64,000 nucleotides of DNA from Rhodanobacter sp. LX-99 (GCF_018599185.1 NZ_JAHFVL010000001.1:1922001-1986000); one strand, 5' to 3'; shown: positions 17,010 to 26,471, counted from the stretch's first letter. Notes: a model not told the origin generated them from the letters alone. Translations and numbers: made by a program.

Positions 17010-18322
17010 GGCGTGTGTTCCCGGGCAGGGTCGGGCTGCGCATGGTCGAGCACCCAGCGGCGCTTGGCCAGGATGGTGTCGGCACGCCGATCGATCTCGG
17101 CGGCGGCCTGGTCGATGGTCAGCCGGCCGGCGATCGCCTCGGCGGCGACCAGCTGCATCTCGTTGGCGATGCGCTCCCACTCCGGCACCGGCGGGGTCGG
17201 CTTCACCTGTTCCAGCTGCTCGCGGAAGGCGCGCGCCTTCGGATCGTCGCGCAGCGCGCCGCCCTCCCACGAACTGCGCCGCGGCGGCATGTCGCCGAGC
17301 AGCTCGTAGAACTGCTGCTGCACCGCCGGCTGCGACAGGTATTCGATCAGCTGCCAGGCGGCGTCCTTGTGCTTCGAGGCGCGGAAGATCACCAGGCTGG
17401 AGCCGCCGGCCGCGCCGATGCCGGCGCCGGTCGGGCCGGGCAGCGGCGCGGTGGCCCAGTCGTCCTGCTGGGTAGCAGGCAGGCGTGTGCGGAACTCGCC
17501 GATGTTCCACGGCCCGGACAGGTAGAACGCGTACACGCCGCGGCCGAATTCCGTCCACGGGTTGCCGGCCTCGACGTTGGTGATTGCCGGCGCCTGCTTC
17601 AGTTTGAACGTATCGACGTAGAAGCCCAGCGCGCGCTTGAAGCCGGCGCTCTCGAAGTTGCCGTAGCGGCCGCCGTCGCGCAGCAGCGGCTCGGGCTGTT
17701 GCAGCGCCAGCGACATCAGCTGCTCGTACTCGTTGGTCGGCAGCAGGATGCCGTAGCGGTGCTGCGCCGGATCGCTCAGCGCGGCGAGCTGGCTCCGCCA
17801 CTGGGCCCAGGTGCGCGGCGGGGCGTCGAAGCCGGCCTTCTTCAGCAGGTCCTTGCGGTAGAACAGCAGCCGCGTGTCGACGTACCACGGCACGCCGTAC
17901 AGCGTGCCGTCGATCACGTTGGTGGCCCAGATGCTGGCGAAGTAGTCGTCCGCTCGCACCACGCCGGAGTGGTCCACGCGCGCCTGCAGCGGTTCCAGTG
18001 CATGCAGCGCCACCAGCTCGGGCAGCCAGGTGTTGCCGAGCTGGCTGAGGTCGGGGGTGGAACCGCCGGCGAACGCGGTGAGCAGCTTCTGGTGCGCCGC
18101 GGTCAGCGGCAGCTGCTGCACGTTCACGCGGATGTCCGGGTGCGCATGCTCGAACGCCGGCAGCAGCTGCATGATCGCCTCGCCTTCGCGGCCGATCGCC
18201 CAGAACGTGAGCTCGTGCCCCGCCGGCGTGGGCGCGCAACTGCCGAGCAGCGCGCCGCTCACGGCGATCGCGGCCAGCCACAGGCCGCGCCGCGATCGCC
18301 GTGGGCGCGCACCGTGCGTCAT
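17006..18322 (-). CDS. Sugar-binding lipoprotein of an ABC transporter
   Basis: 438-residue extracytoplasmic binding protein of family 1 (CUT1). The signal peptide ends in the lipobox LLGSC with C29 as lipidation site, so the protein is anchored to the inner membrane. The mature part begins with ELTFWAIGREGEA and contains GTPDLSQLGNTWLPE and the domain-closing YFLSGPWNIGEF. Substrate unknown; the adjacent secreted glycoamylase-family enzyme suggests a glucan oligosaccharide. The start overlaps the stop codon of that enzyme's gene by 4 bp. Confidence 0.93.
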   Translation of the reverse strand: MTHGARPRRSRRGLWLAAIAVSGALLGSCAPTPAGHELTFWAIGREGEAIMQLLPAFEHAHPDIRVNVQQLPLTAAHQKLLTAFAGGSTPDLSQLGNTWLPELVALHALEPLQARVDHSGVVRADDYFASIWATNVIDGTLYGVPWYVDTRLLFYRKDLLKKAGFDAPPRTWAQWRSQLAALSDPAQHRYGILLPTNEYEQLMSLALQQPEPLLRDGGRYGNFESAGFKRALGFYVDTFKLKQAPAITNVEAGNPWTEFGRGVYAFYLSGPWNIGEFRTRLPATQQDDWATAPLPGPTGAGIGAAGGSSLVIFRASKHKDAAWQLIEYLSQPAVQQQFYELLGDMPPRRSSWEGGALRDDPKARAFREQLEQVKPTPPVPEWERIANEMQLVAAEAIAGRLTIDQAAAEIDRRADTILAKRRWVLDHAQPDPAREHTP

Positions 18323-19779
18323 TTTTCCGGTGTCCTCGTGAGCCAGCCACCTTCGAAGCCGGCGCGCTCGAGTCCCTTGCGGATGTACGGATTCTTCTTC
18401 ATCACGTTCCACACGAAGCCGCTGCGCCAGTTCTCGATCATCAGCACGATCGGGCCCTGGTCGATGCCCAGTTGCAGAGTGTCGACCCAACCCAGGCCGG
18501 GTACCAGTCTGCCGGTGCGCAGCGTGGTAGGAGTGTGGAAGCTGAGGTTGAACGCGTCGACGAAGCCGTAGTCGCCGTAGATGTATTTGCCGTAGCGCTG
18601 CTTCATGGTTTCCAGCGCGGGCACCACGATCTCCGGCGCGAACGCGATCGAGCCGGCGGCGGCGGTCGGCGCGATGGTGCCGTCGTCGGAGATGTAATCG
18701 AGTCCCACGCCGCGCGCGGTATAGCCGTGGAACGTGCGATCGCCCTCGGCACTCTTCACGACCAGGCCGCCGGGCCCGTTGCTGGCGGTGAGGCCCCACA
18801 CGTTGGCGCCGTAGCCGGTCCAGTGGCCGGGGTTGGCGATCGCGTAGCTGCGCTGCGCATAGGTGGCGCGGCGGCTGTTCTCGAAGTAATCGAGATCGTG
18901 CTCGCGGCTCCAGGCGTCGCGGATGCCGCGGAAGTCGACCCAGCCCTGGCTGTACTGGTGGCCGAACAGCGGCGCGAAATTGAGGAAGGTCTGGCCCTGG
19001 AAGCTGCCCCAGGTCAGGTGGTTGGTGGATAGCCACGCCGTCCAGGCCTCCGGCCCGACCGGATGGGTCGGCGAGCCGAGCGCGAGGATGTACACCAGCA
19101 TGCCTTCGTTGTAGCCCTTCCAGTCGGCCGGGATGAACTTGCCGCCCGGCGTCCAGCCCATGCTGATCAGCGGTTTGCGCGGCTGCATCCAGGGCCAGTC
19201 GACGCGGCGGTAGATCGTGTCGGCGAGCTGGCGGATCTCGGTCTCCTGCGGCGTATCGCGGTCGTAGTACGACTGCGCGAACAGCACGCCGCCGAGCAGC
19301 AGGGTGGTGTCCACGCTGGACAGTTCGACGTAGCGCATCGCGCGCCGGCCGGTCTTCATGTCGAGGAAGTGGTAGAAGAAGCCGTGATAGCCGGCGGCAT
19401 CGTCCTCGCTGTCGTTCTGCGGCGCAGCGGCGAAGAAGCGCAAGGTCGCCAGGGTGCGCGCCGCCGCCTGCGCGCGCGTGATGTAGCCGCGCTCGACACC
19501 CACGCCATAGGCGGTCAGCCCGAAGCCGACCGCGGCGATCGAGGAAAACGACTGGCCCGGATACGAGTCGGGCACCAGCCCGGTCTGCGGATCCGCACTT
19601 TGCCAGAACCAGTCGAAGGTACGCCGTTCGAGGTCGTCGACCAGCGCCTGCTGCTGTGCGGGCAGGGCGGCGTAGCCGAGGGCCGGCGACCGCGCGGCGA
19701 CCGGGGTTTGCCAGCCGGCGCCGAACGCCAGCAGGGCAGAGAAGGCAACGGCGTGCAGGATCCGGGAAAACTTGGACAT
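18319..19779 (-). CDS. Secreted glycoamylase-family glucanase (GH144-like)
   Basis: 486 residues with a signal peptide (n-region MSKFSR, hydrophobic core to about residue 22, likely cleavage after VAA at 29). The body is an alpha/alpha-barrel of the Pfam Glycoamylase domain. Landmarks are TFDWFWQSADPQTGLVPDS near the N-terminus, YHGFFYHFLDMKTG, MGWTPGGKFIPADWKGYNEG, and the C-terminal LGIDQGPIVLMIENWRSG. Characterised members of family GH144 are endo-beta-1,2-glucanases that release sophoro-oligosaccharides, so that activity is the leading guess. The start at 19777-19779 is chosen because the signal peptide begins there; a longer reading to 19833 adds 18 residues. Encoded directly before the binding protein with an ATGA overlap. 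Confidence 0.85.
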   Translation of the reverse strand: MSKFSRILHAVAFSALLAFGAGWQTPVAARSPALGYAALPAQQQALVDDLERRTFDWFWQSADPQTGLVPDSYPGQSFSSIAAVGFGLTAYGVGVERGYITRAQAAARTLATLRFFAAAPQNDSEDDAAGYHGFFYHFLDMKTGRRAMRYVELSSVDTTLLLGGVLFAQSYYDRDTPQETEIRQLADTIYRRVDWPWMQPRKPLISMGWTPGGKFIPADWKGYNEGMLVYILALGSPTHPVGPEAWTAWLSTNHLTWGSFQGQTFLNFAPLFGHQYSQGWVDFRGIRDAWSREHDLDYFENSRRATYAQRSYAIANPGHWTGYGANVWGLTASNGPGGLVVKSAEGDRTFHGYTARGVGLDYISDDGTIAPTAAAGSIAFAPEIVVPALETMKQRYGKYIYGDYGFVDAFNLSFHTPTTLRTGRLVPGLGWVDTLQLGIDQGPIVLMIENWRSGFVWNVMKKNPYIRKGLERAGFEGGWLTRTPEK

Positions 19780-19852
19780 GCTGGGGCACTCTTTGTTTGC
19801 GGGAAGCGTCTTGCGTGGCCGGGCAGCGGGCACCGGCCCGAGGGAAGAACGG

Positions 19853-21373
19853 TCAGGCCACCAGCGCGGGTGCCATGCAGCAACGGTCGATGAATGCCTG
19901 GTGCGGCGGCATCACGTCGACGCAGCTGGCTACTACACGACCGACGCTGGCCATGAACTCGGCCAGTTCCGCGTCCGGCATCTGGTCGACCAGCGGATGG
20001 TAGCTCTGCGGCATGATGTGCTGCCCCAGCATCACCTGCACCCAACTGACTACTGCGAACATTTCCTCACCGTCGCGGAAGAAGCGGCCGCTGTCGCGGA
20101 ACAGGCGGATGTTGTCCGCCAGCTGCGGCGGGATCGACATCGTGCGGCACTGGTTCCAGAACGGCGTGTCGTCGCGCTCGGTGGCGTGGTAATGCAGGAT
20201 CAGGAAATCGCGGATGTGCTCGTATTCGAAGCGCGACTGCGCGTTGTAGCGCTCGATCAGCACCGGACTGAAATCGCGCTGCGGGAACAGGTTGAGCAGG
20301 CGCGCGATACCGGACTGGATCATGTAGATGCTGGTCGATTCCAGCGGCTCCATGAAGCCGCCGGCCAGGCCCAGCGCGACCACGTTGCGGTTCCATGCCT
20401 GCCGGCGAACACCGGTGGTGAAGCGCAGCAGCCGCGGCTCGCCCATCGGCTTGCCGTCGAGATGGCCGAGCAGGGTGGCGGCCGCTTCGTCGTCGCTGAC
20501 GTTGGCGCTGGAATAGACATAGCCGTTGCCGGTGCGATGCTGCAGCGGGATGCGCCACTGCCAGCCGGCCGGCCGTGCCGAGGCGCGGGTGTACGGCGTC
20601 GGCGGCCCCACCTTCTCGCAGGCCACCGCCAGCGCGCGGTCGCACGGCAACCAGTGACTGAAGTCGAGGTAGCCGGTGTGCAACGCCTGCTCGATCAGCA
20701 GGCCGCGGAAACCGGAGCAGTCGATGAACAGCTCGCCCTCGATGCGCTCGCCGCTTTCCAGCACGATCGCCTCGACGAAGCCGCTGTCGGGATGCAGCAC
20801 GGTCCGTGCGACCTTGCCTTCGGTGCGGCGCACGCCGCGTTGTTCGGCGTAACCACGCAAAAAGCGCGCGTACCTTCCGGCGTCGAAGTGATACGCATAG
20901 GCAACGTTCGCCAGCGGCGAGCCCGGCGGCGCATCGCTTGCCGACGGCATGAAGCGACCACGCGGCGCGGCCACCGTGTTCAGCGAGTACGTGCCGATAT
21001 CCTGCGCCTTGCCTGCCCGGTGCGCCTTGATCCAGTACTGGTGGAACGGCAGCAGGCCGACATCATGGCCGATCGTGCCGAAGCCGTGCACGTAACTGTC
21101 GCCGAGCCGGCCCCAATCGTTGAATTGCACGCCAAGCTTGAACGTGCCCTGCGTGTTCTTCACGAACTCGACGTCGTCGATGCCGAGCAGGTTGTTGAAC
21201 AGCTTTAGGTGCGGCACCGTGCCCTCGCCGACGCCGACGGTGCCGATCTCCTCGGACTCGACCAGCCGGATCGAATAGTCGGCGCCAAGCACCTTGGCGA
21301 AGGCGGCTGCCGCCATCCAACCGGCGGTGCCGCCGCCGACGATGACGATGTTCCTGATGCGCGAATCAGTCAT
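19853..21373 (-). CDS. Flavin-dependent tryptophan halogenase-like protein
   Basis: 506 residues. The N-terminal FAD motif is VGGGTAGWMAA (about 12-22), followed by VGVGEGTVPHLK. The halogenase signature W-x-W-x-I-P is present as WQWRIP, and GGFMEPLESTSI carries the Glu that lines the active site in PrnA-type enzymes. Genes of this family are often paired with TonB-dependent receptors of carbohydrate loci in Xanthomonadales and Caulobacterales, where the true substrate is unknown. It follows the receptor gene after a terminator-like hairpin, and the glucanase gene starts 73 bp downstream of its stop codon. Confidence 0.88.
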   Translation of the reverse strand: MTDSRIRNIVIVGGGTAGWMAAAAFAKVLGADYSIRLVESEEIGTVGVGEGTVPHLKLFNNLLGIDDVEFVKNTQGTFKLGVQFNDWGRLGDSYVHGFGTIGHDVGLLPFHQYWIKAHRAGKAQDIGTYSLNTVAAPRGRFMPSASDAPPGSPLANVAYAYHFDAGRYARFLRGYAEQRGVRRTEGKVARTVLHPDSGFVEAIVLESGERIEGELFIDCSGFRGLLIEQALHTGYLDFSHWLPCDRALAVACEKVGPPTPYTRASARPAGWQWRIPLQHRTGNGYVYSSANVSDDEAAATLLGHLDGKPMGEPRLLRFTTGVRRQAWNRNVVALGLAGGFMEPLESTSIYMIQSGIARLLNLFPQRDFSPVLIERYNAQSRFEYEHIRDFLILHYHATERDDTPFWNQCRTMSIPPQLADNIRLFRDSGRFFRDGEEMFAVVSWVQVMLGQHIMPQSYHPLVDQMPDAELAEFMASVGRVVASCVDVMPPHQAFIDRCCMAPALVA

Positions 21374-21396
21374 GCGGAACCTGTGACAGGGTCGGA

Positions 21397-21432
21397 TGAA
21401 AAAGCAAAGCCCGCGAGGGGAGCGGGCTTTGC
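21397..21432 (-). terminator. Hairpin and T-run between the TonB receptor and halogenase-like genes
   Basis: A perfect 11-bp stem, GCAAAGCCCGC with GCGGGCTTTGC, has a 7-base loop and is followed on the minus strand by five T. It lies inside the operon, so it may be a partial terminator that gives high receptor expression and lower expression of the downstream genes. Confidence 0.8.
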
Positions 21433-21474
21433 GGTGCTGCCTCTATCGCCGCCTCGGTGCGATCGAGTGTGGCA

Positions 21475-24400
21475 TCAGAACCTCATGCCCACGGTGAACT
21501 TGATCGTGCGTGGCACGAAGGTGATGTTGCCAGTCGGGTTGTACATCGCGGGGTTGTCGTTCGGCACGCCGTTGGAACCCCAGTTGACCAGGATGTCCTT
21601 GTAGTTCCTGAAGTTGAAGGCGTTGAGCAGATCGAAGCGGCCATAGAGCTTGATGCCGTGGCCGAAGTCGAAGTCCTTGGTTGCCTGGAAGTCGACGTCG
21701 CGATAACCGAACACCTTGCCGCCGACGAGGAACTTGCCGTTGCCACCCGGTGTGGCCGCCGCCGGGGTGCAACCGCTGCCGTTTGGAAAGGTCGCGCCGT
21801 AGCAGGCAATCCCGTTGAACGGGATCGGCGTGGCGAGGGTCAGCTTGGCCGACAGCGTGATACCCCACGGGATATCGATCACGCCGGTGGCGACGAAGCG
21901 GTGCCTGGCGGCGGCGTTGGAGTCGATGAACGGATACTGGTGGATCGTCGCCTCGTCGAACGAGTAGTGCTCGTTGATGTCGCGGTTCTGCGTCGCCCGG
22001 GTATAGGTATAGGCGAACGTGGTGCCCCAGCCGGATTCCCTCGTATAAGGCTTGTCGGCCGACAGCAGCAGTTGGGTGGTGCGTGTCTCGATGCCGTTGT
22101 TGCCGATGATCAAGCCGCCGAAGCCGGGCACGCCGTTGCCCCAGGGCTGGCTGCCGTTCTTGAAGAACGAACCGTCCGGGTAGCGGTTGCCCAGGGTGAA
22201 CACGAAGCCGTCGTGGCTGAGGACGCGCGCGACCGCGACGCTCGTGTTCCAGTCGCCGATCTTGTTGCGCATGCCCAGACTGAACTGGTCGGAATACGGC
22301 GCCTTCAGGTGGTTGTTGATCGCGTCCACCTCCTGGCCGGTGTTGCTGGAGGCGACCAGCGCCTGCAGTGCGGCGAGGTTGTTCTGGTACTTCGGATCCC
22401 AGGCGAAGCAGGGTGAGCTGTTGTTGTGGCAAAGCCCGGTGGCGGGATCCTGGAAATACACGGTGAGCTGCGGCAGCGAGGCCTTGGTCTGCTCCACCTG
22501 CAGGTAGTCGTACAGGTCGCGATCGTAGGCGCGGCCGGCGCCGCCGAAGATCACGTGCTGCTCGTCGGCGTTGAGGTCGTAGGAGAAGCCCAGTCGCGGC
22601 TGGATCTCACCCTTGTATGCCTTGCGGTTGTGACCGTTGCTGATGTAGTCGTTGACGTCCACGCCACCCAGCGCGAGAGCCTGGGCGTATGTCTGCCCGG
22701 GCGGTGCGCTCGGGTCGGGGTTCGGGCTGTTGAGCGCGGCGATCACGTTGGCTGGCGTGACGTAGTCGAGATAGGACGGGTTTTTCTCGTAGTCCCAGCG
22801 CACGCCGAGGTTCAGCGTGAGCTTGTCGTTGACCGCCCAGTCGTCCTGGATGTAGGTGCCGAACTGCTTGTCGCTCGACCTGGCCACCGGGCTCAGGCCT
22901 GCCACCGGGTTCGGGAAGAACACCTTGTACGGCGTCGCTGCGGTGCCGGTCGGGTCGACGTTGTAGGTGAACTGCGGGTTGCTGTTGCCGGCGTCCTGCG
23001 CGTTCAGGTCCACCTTCTTGTACTTCACGCCCATCTTGATGACGTGGTCGCCGTGCCATTCGAAGTCGTTGAAGGTCAGGTCATCCTGGATCGCGGGACC
23101 CTTCTGGCCCTTCTTCTGCGTCGCCAGTGCATTCGCCGAGCCGGTGATCAGGATGGTCGCGTCCTGCTGCGGCGCCCAGGTGTAGACCGCGCCGTCGGCG
23201 AATTGCAGCGGCGTCGGGTTGTTGTACGCGTTCTCATGGGTGAACAGCAATTCGTTGAAGTACGAGTCGCCGCTGTGCTGCCAGCGTGCCGCGATGCGTG
23301 TGTCACGGTTGATCGTGTCGATGCCGGCGGAGGTGGCGGTGGCGCCGCCGATGTTGTCGTACTGGTCCTCCTTGCGCAGTTGACCACTCAACTCGAAGCG
23401 GTCGCGGTCGGTCGGCTCCCAGTCGATCTTGCCGAAGTAGAGATCTTCCTTGAACGGCAGGTCGGCAGGACCCAGTTGCGCGGAGGCGCTGGCCGGCAGG
23501 AATCCGGCGGTATCGGTGACACCCGGTGTCACCGTGATCGGCGTGTCGAACTTCTTCGCCTCGTAGGTGAAGAAGAAATGCATCTTGTCCTGGATGATCG
23601 GTCCACCGATCGCGAAGCCGTACTCCTTCTCGTGCGACTTGGTCTTCTTGCCCGCATCATTCTCCGAAGGCGTGCGCGCGCGCAGCGAGTCGTTGGTGTA
23701 GGTGCCGAACACTTCGCCGTGGAACTCGTTGGTGCCGGACTTGGTGTCGGCGGTGATCGCAGCGCTGGAGATCTGGTCGTACTCGGCCTTGTAGTTCGAC
23801 GTGATCACCTTGTACTCGCCGATCGCCAGCTGCGGGAACGGGTTGCCCTGGCTGGAGAACTGGCCGCTGACGCCGCCTTCCTTGACGTAGCTCTTCTGGC
23901 CGACGCCGTCGATGTAGACGTTGACCGAGCTGTTGTTCTGCGCACCGCCGCGCAGCGAGGTATGGCCCTTCTCGTCGAGGCTGAACACCATGCCCGGCAC
24001 GGTGTCGGCGAACTCCAGGAAGTTGCGCGAGACCTGCGGGATCGTGTTGATCTGGTGCAGCGAGATCGTCGAACCGACTTCGGACGTCTTTACTTCCGTC
24101 AACGTGGCTGCGCTGACGGTAACGCCGGAAAGCGTGGTCGCGGCCTGTTCCGACGGCGCCGCTGTTGCAGGCTGCAGATCGAGCGTCGCGGTCGAGGCGA
24201 CCGTCAGCGTGACCGTGCGTTCGGTGCCTGGTCCGGCGTCGACCCGGTAAGTGCCCGGCGGCAGGCCGACCAGGGTATAGCCGCCATCCGCGCCCGCCGT
24301 GGCCCGCCGGATGGTGCCGGTGGCAACGTTGCGCGCGGTGACCGTGGCGCTGGCCGGAGCCTTGCCGCGCAGATTCGCGTTGGCGGACTGCGCCCACGAG

Positions 24401-24486
24401 ACCATCGGGGCGCCGGCCACCGCGATCACCGCGGTACTGATGAGACTGGCGAGCAGCTTCTTTCTGAGTTGCATTGGTGTTTTCAT
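21475..24486 (-). CDS. TonB-dependent outer-membrane receptor of the sugar locus
   Basis: 1003-residue outer-membrane transporter. A signal peptide (about residues 1-32, ending VSWAQ) leads to a carboxypeptidase-regulatory-like domain (about 34-110; GGYTLVGLPPGTYRV). The plug domain follows (about 118-245; FLEFADTVPGMVF, then VNVYIDG), then the beta-barrel up to the terminal Phe of TVGMRF. Such Oar- or SusC-like receptors import oligosaccharides or other large ligands using TonB energy. The ATG overlaps the stop codon of the upstream lacI gene (ATGA). No TonB-box sequence was singled out. Confidence 0.93.
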   Translation of the reverse strand: MKTPMQLRKKLLASLISTAVIAVAGAPMVSWAQSANANLRGKAPASATVTARNVATGTIRRATAGADGGYTLVGLPPGTYRVDAGPGTERTVTLTVASTATLDLQPATAAPSEQAATTLSGVTVSAATLTEVKTSEVGSTISLHQINTIPQVSRNFLEFADTVPGMVFSLDEKGHTSLRGGAQNNSSVNVYIDGVGQKSYVKEGGVSGQFSSQGNPFPQLAIGEYKVITSNYKAEYDQISSAAITADTKSGTNEFHGEVFGTYTNDSLRARTPSENDAGKKTKSHEKEYGFAIGGPIIQDKMHFFFTYEAKKFDTPITVTPGVTDTAGFLPASASAQLGPADLPFKEDLYFGKIDWEPTDRDRFELSGQLRKEDQYDNIGGATATSAGIDTINRDTRIAARWQHSGDSYFNELLFTHENAYNNPTPLQFADGAVYTWAPQQDATILITGSANALATQKKGQKGPAIQDDLTFNDFEWHGDHVIKMGVKYKKVDLNAQDAGNSNPQFTYNVDPTGTAATPYKVFFPNPVAGLSPVARSSDKQFGTYIQDDWAVNDKLTLNLGVRWDYEKNPSYLDYVTPANVIAALNSPNPDPSAPPGQTYAQALALGGVDVNDYISNGHNRKAYKGEIQPRLGFSYDLNADEQHVIFGGAGRAYDRDLYDYLQVEQTKASLPQLTVYFQDPATGLCHNNSSPCFAWDPKYQNNLAALQALVASSNTGQEVDAINNHLKAPYSDQFSLGMRNKIGDWNTSVAVARVLSHDGFVFTLGNRYPDGSFFKNGSQPWGNGVPGFGGLIIGNNGIETRTTQLLLSADKPYTRESGWGTTFAYTYTRATQNRDINEHYSFDEATIHQYPFIDSNAAARHRFVATGVIDIPWGITLSAKLTLATPIPFNGIACYGATFPNGSGCTPAAATPGGNGKFLVGGKVFGYRDVDFQATKDFDFGHGIKLYGRFDLLNAFNFRNYKDILVNWGSNGVPNDNPAMYNPTGNITFVPRTIKFTVGMRF

Positions 24487-25556
24487 GCTTTCCCTCCCAT
24501 ACCGGATGACCGATTCCCCGAATCGAAAACCTTGCCTTTTGCTGCCGTAGGCTGCTGCGCCGCGCCGCAGGTCTCGCGGGTGACGATCTCGCAGTCGAGC
24601 GTATGTGCGGATGCCGCGTCCGGGCGGGGTTCCTCCAGCATCGCCGCCAGCTGTTCGAGCGCGCTGCGGCCCAGATCGACGATGCGCACGCGCACCGTGC
24701 TGAGCGGCGGCATGACGTAGCGCGCGATCGGAATGTCGTCGAAGCCGGCCAGCGCGATCTCGCGCGGCACGTCCACGCCGGCTTCCTTGAAGGCGTACAG
24801 GCAGCCCACGGCCATCATGTCGTTGGCGGCGAACACGGCGTTGGGCCGCGGCTTGCGTGCGAGCAGCTGCTGCCCGGCGCGATAGCCGGACTCCTCGTTG
24901 AAATCGCCCGCCACCACGTCCAGCGGTGCGTGCGGGGCGTACTTCGCCATCGCCGCGCGGTAACCGAGCTCGCGCTGCTGCGCGTCGAAGTTGCCGGCGG
25001 GGCCGGCGATGAAGGTCACGTTGGAGTGGCCCGCCTCCAGCAGATGCCGCACCATCGCGTAGGCGCCGCCGTAGTTGTCGATGTTGAGCACCGCGTACGA
25101 CTTGCTCTTCACCGCGCTGTTGAGCAGCACGGCCGGCACGCTGGCGGGAAGGTTGGCGCGCAGGAACGCGGCATCGACGTGCCCGGACAGGATCAGCATG
25201 CCGTCGACGCGGCCCTGCATCGCGCGCAGCGCAGCGGCGGCATCCTCGGCGCCGTCGTGCGAGCTGGAGACCAGCAGGTGCAGGCCGCGCGCACGCGCGG
25301 CCAGGTCGATGCCGCGGATCAGTTCGGAAAAGAACTCGCCGTGCAGGTCCGGCAGCAGCGCGCCGATCGTGTGCGTGCGCCGGGTGATCAGGCTGCGCGC
25401 GCCGGCGTGCGGCACGTAGCTCAGGCGCGTGGCGACGTCACGGATGCGTTGGCTGGTGGCCGCGGTGACGCCGCTGCCTCCATTCAGCGCACGCGACACC
25501 GAGGCCACGGAAACCCCGGCCTCACGCGCCACGTCTTTGATCGTCACTGTTGCCAT
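24483..25556 (-). CDS. LacI-family transcriptional regulator of the sugar locus
   Basis: 357 residues. The DNA-binding headpiece TIKDVAREAGVSVASVSRALNG covers residues 5-26 and includes the helix-turn-helix. A periplasmic-binding-protein-like sensor domain follows (for example GALLPDLHGEFFSELIRGID). It is the first gene of the operon and is translationally coupled to the receptor gene. Two LacI-type operators stand 39 and 108 bp upstream of its start, so autoregulation is likely. A third near-identical operator stands between the GH1 and ATPase genes 8 kb away. The start MATVTIKDVA at 25554-25556 is the standard family N-terminus. Confidence 0.94.
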   Translation of the reverse strand: MATVTIKDVAREAGVSVASVSRALNGGSGVTAATSQRIRDVATRLSYVPHAGARSLITRRTHTIGALLPDLHGEFFSELIRGIDLAARARGLHLLVSSSHDGAEDAAAALRAMQGRVDGMLILSGHVDAAFLRANLPASVPAVLLNSAVKSKSYAVLNIDNYGGAYAMVRHLLEAGHSNVTFIAGPAGNFDAQQRELGYRAAMAKYAPHAPLDVVAGDFNEESGYRAGQQLLARKPRPNAVFAANDMMAVGCLYAFKEAGVDVPREIALAGFDDIPIARYVMPPLSTVRVRIVDLGRSALEQLAAMLEEPRPDAASAHTLDCEIVTRETCGAAQQPTAAKGKVFDSGNRSSGMGGKA

Positions 25557-25594
25557 GCGAGTTGCCCCGAGTACCGAACTCCATTGCGGCGACA

Positions 25595-25610
25595 ACGTAA
25601 TCGTTTTCAT
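25595..25610. promoter_or_regulatory. LacI-type operator 1 of the sugar operon
   Basis: The 16-mer ACGTAATCGTTTTCAT matches 14 of 16 bases of the reverse complement of the perfect palindrome in front of the GH1 gene (33304-33319). The central CG and flanking A/T steps are typical for operators of the LacI/GalR family. It lies 39 bp upstream of the lacI start codon. Confidence 0.75.
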
Positions 25611-25663
25611 GAAGCGTTGTAAAGCATCTGCTAACAAGGCTTCTGCTGCGCTGCGGAAGGTTT

Positions 25664-25679
25664 ATGCAAACGTTTTCAT
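25664..25679. promoter_or_regulatory. LacI-type operator 2 of the sugar operon
   Basis: The 16-mer ATGCAAACGTTTTCAT matches 13 of 16 bases of the operator at 33304-33319. Its centre is 69 bp from that of operator 1. Paired sites at this distance could allow looping or cover both promoter elements. Confidence 0.7.
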
Positions 25680-25956
25680 GAGTGGACTGGACAAGTGGCT
25701 GGCCGAGCGGGAAACGCGTGATCGGATCGGACCAATCGCGTTATGGCAATGCAGCATGCGTGGGATGAGGCGGATGTCGGGTCGGAACGAATGAACGGCA
25801 TTTGTGGACGGCGTCGCAGTTCTGGTCGTTTTTGCCTATTGTTAAAAATTTCTTCCTGCCGTTAAATCAGGGTTAATCTATGTCCACTCAGTCGGCTGTA
25901 TCCTCAAGTTGCTGCGGTAGCGAAGAAACATTCATCAAGTAGCTGATTTGCATACC

Positions 25957-26409
25957 ATGATCCTGCTGTCGACCCTGCTGCTCCTGTCCGTGCTGATCAT
26001 CAGCGCGGTCAGGCGCGTGCCGGCCGGGCAGGTTTACAGCCTGTACCGCCGCGGCAAGCTGGTGCGCGTGCTGCAGTCGGGTACGCATCTGGTGCTGCCG
26101 CTGCTTGACCGGGTTGCACACAAGATCAACCTGGCCGGCCAGACCCTGCGTTTCGAGGAGCCGCTGGCCGAAGCGCACGACGTGCGCGGCACGGTGTACT
26201 GGCAGGTGCTGGAGCCGGAGCGGGCCGATGCGGTATTCGAGCAGGTCGATCAGCTGATCCGCCGCGGCGCCCAGGAAGCCTTGCGCAACGAGCCGGCGGC
26301 CGATCGCGCCGATCGCCGCGATCTCGGCGTGCGGGTGAAGCAGGCTTTGAACAGCGCGCTGCGCGAGCGCGGCATGATGGTGACCCGAGTCGACCTCGAC
26401 GTCGCCTGA
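25957..26409 (+). CDS. SPFH/Band 7 domain membrane protein
   Basis: 150 residues. One N-terminal membrane helix (about 1-17, MILLSTLLLLSVLIIS) is followed by a compact SPFH domain: VPAGQVYSLYRRGKLVRVL, then GTHLVLPLLDRV, and later RVKQALNSALRERGMMVTRVDLDV. It is shorter than full prohibitin-like proteins and lacks the long C-terminal coiled coil. Family members form membrane microdomain scaffolds. Neighbours give no functional hint. A TTG nine bases upstream could extend it by three residues; the ATG is preferred. Confidence 0.78.
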   Translation: MILLSTLLLLSVLIISAVRRVPAGQVYSLYRRGKLVRVLQSGTHLVLPLLDRVAHKINLAGQTLRFEEPLAEAHDVRGTVYWQVLEPERADAVFEQVDQLIRRGAQEALRNEPAADRADRRDLGVRVKQALNSALRERGMMVTRVDLDVA

Positions 26410-26471
26410 GCATGGATGTTTGCGCCAGGGCGCCCGAGAGCGCCCGCGCCGCAGGGGATTTGCAAGCCTTC

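Noticed and set aside
22426..24720. Plus-strand open frame of 764 codons opposite the TonB receptor gene
   Set aside because: Antisense to a clear TonB receptor; Val/Arg/Asp-rich shadow translation without motifs.
25429..25794. 121-codon plus-strand frame over the lacI start and operators
   Set aside because: It overlaps the lacI 5' end and both operators, has no family resemblance and no ribosome binding site.
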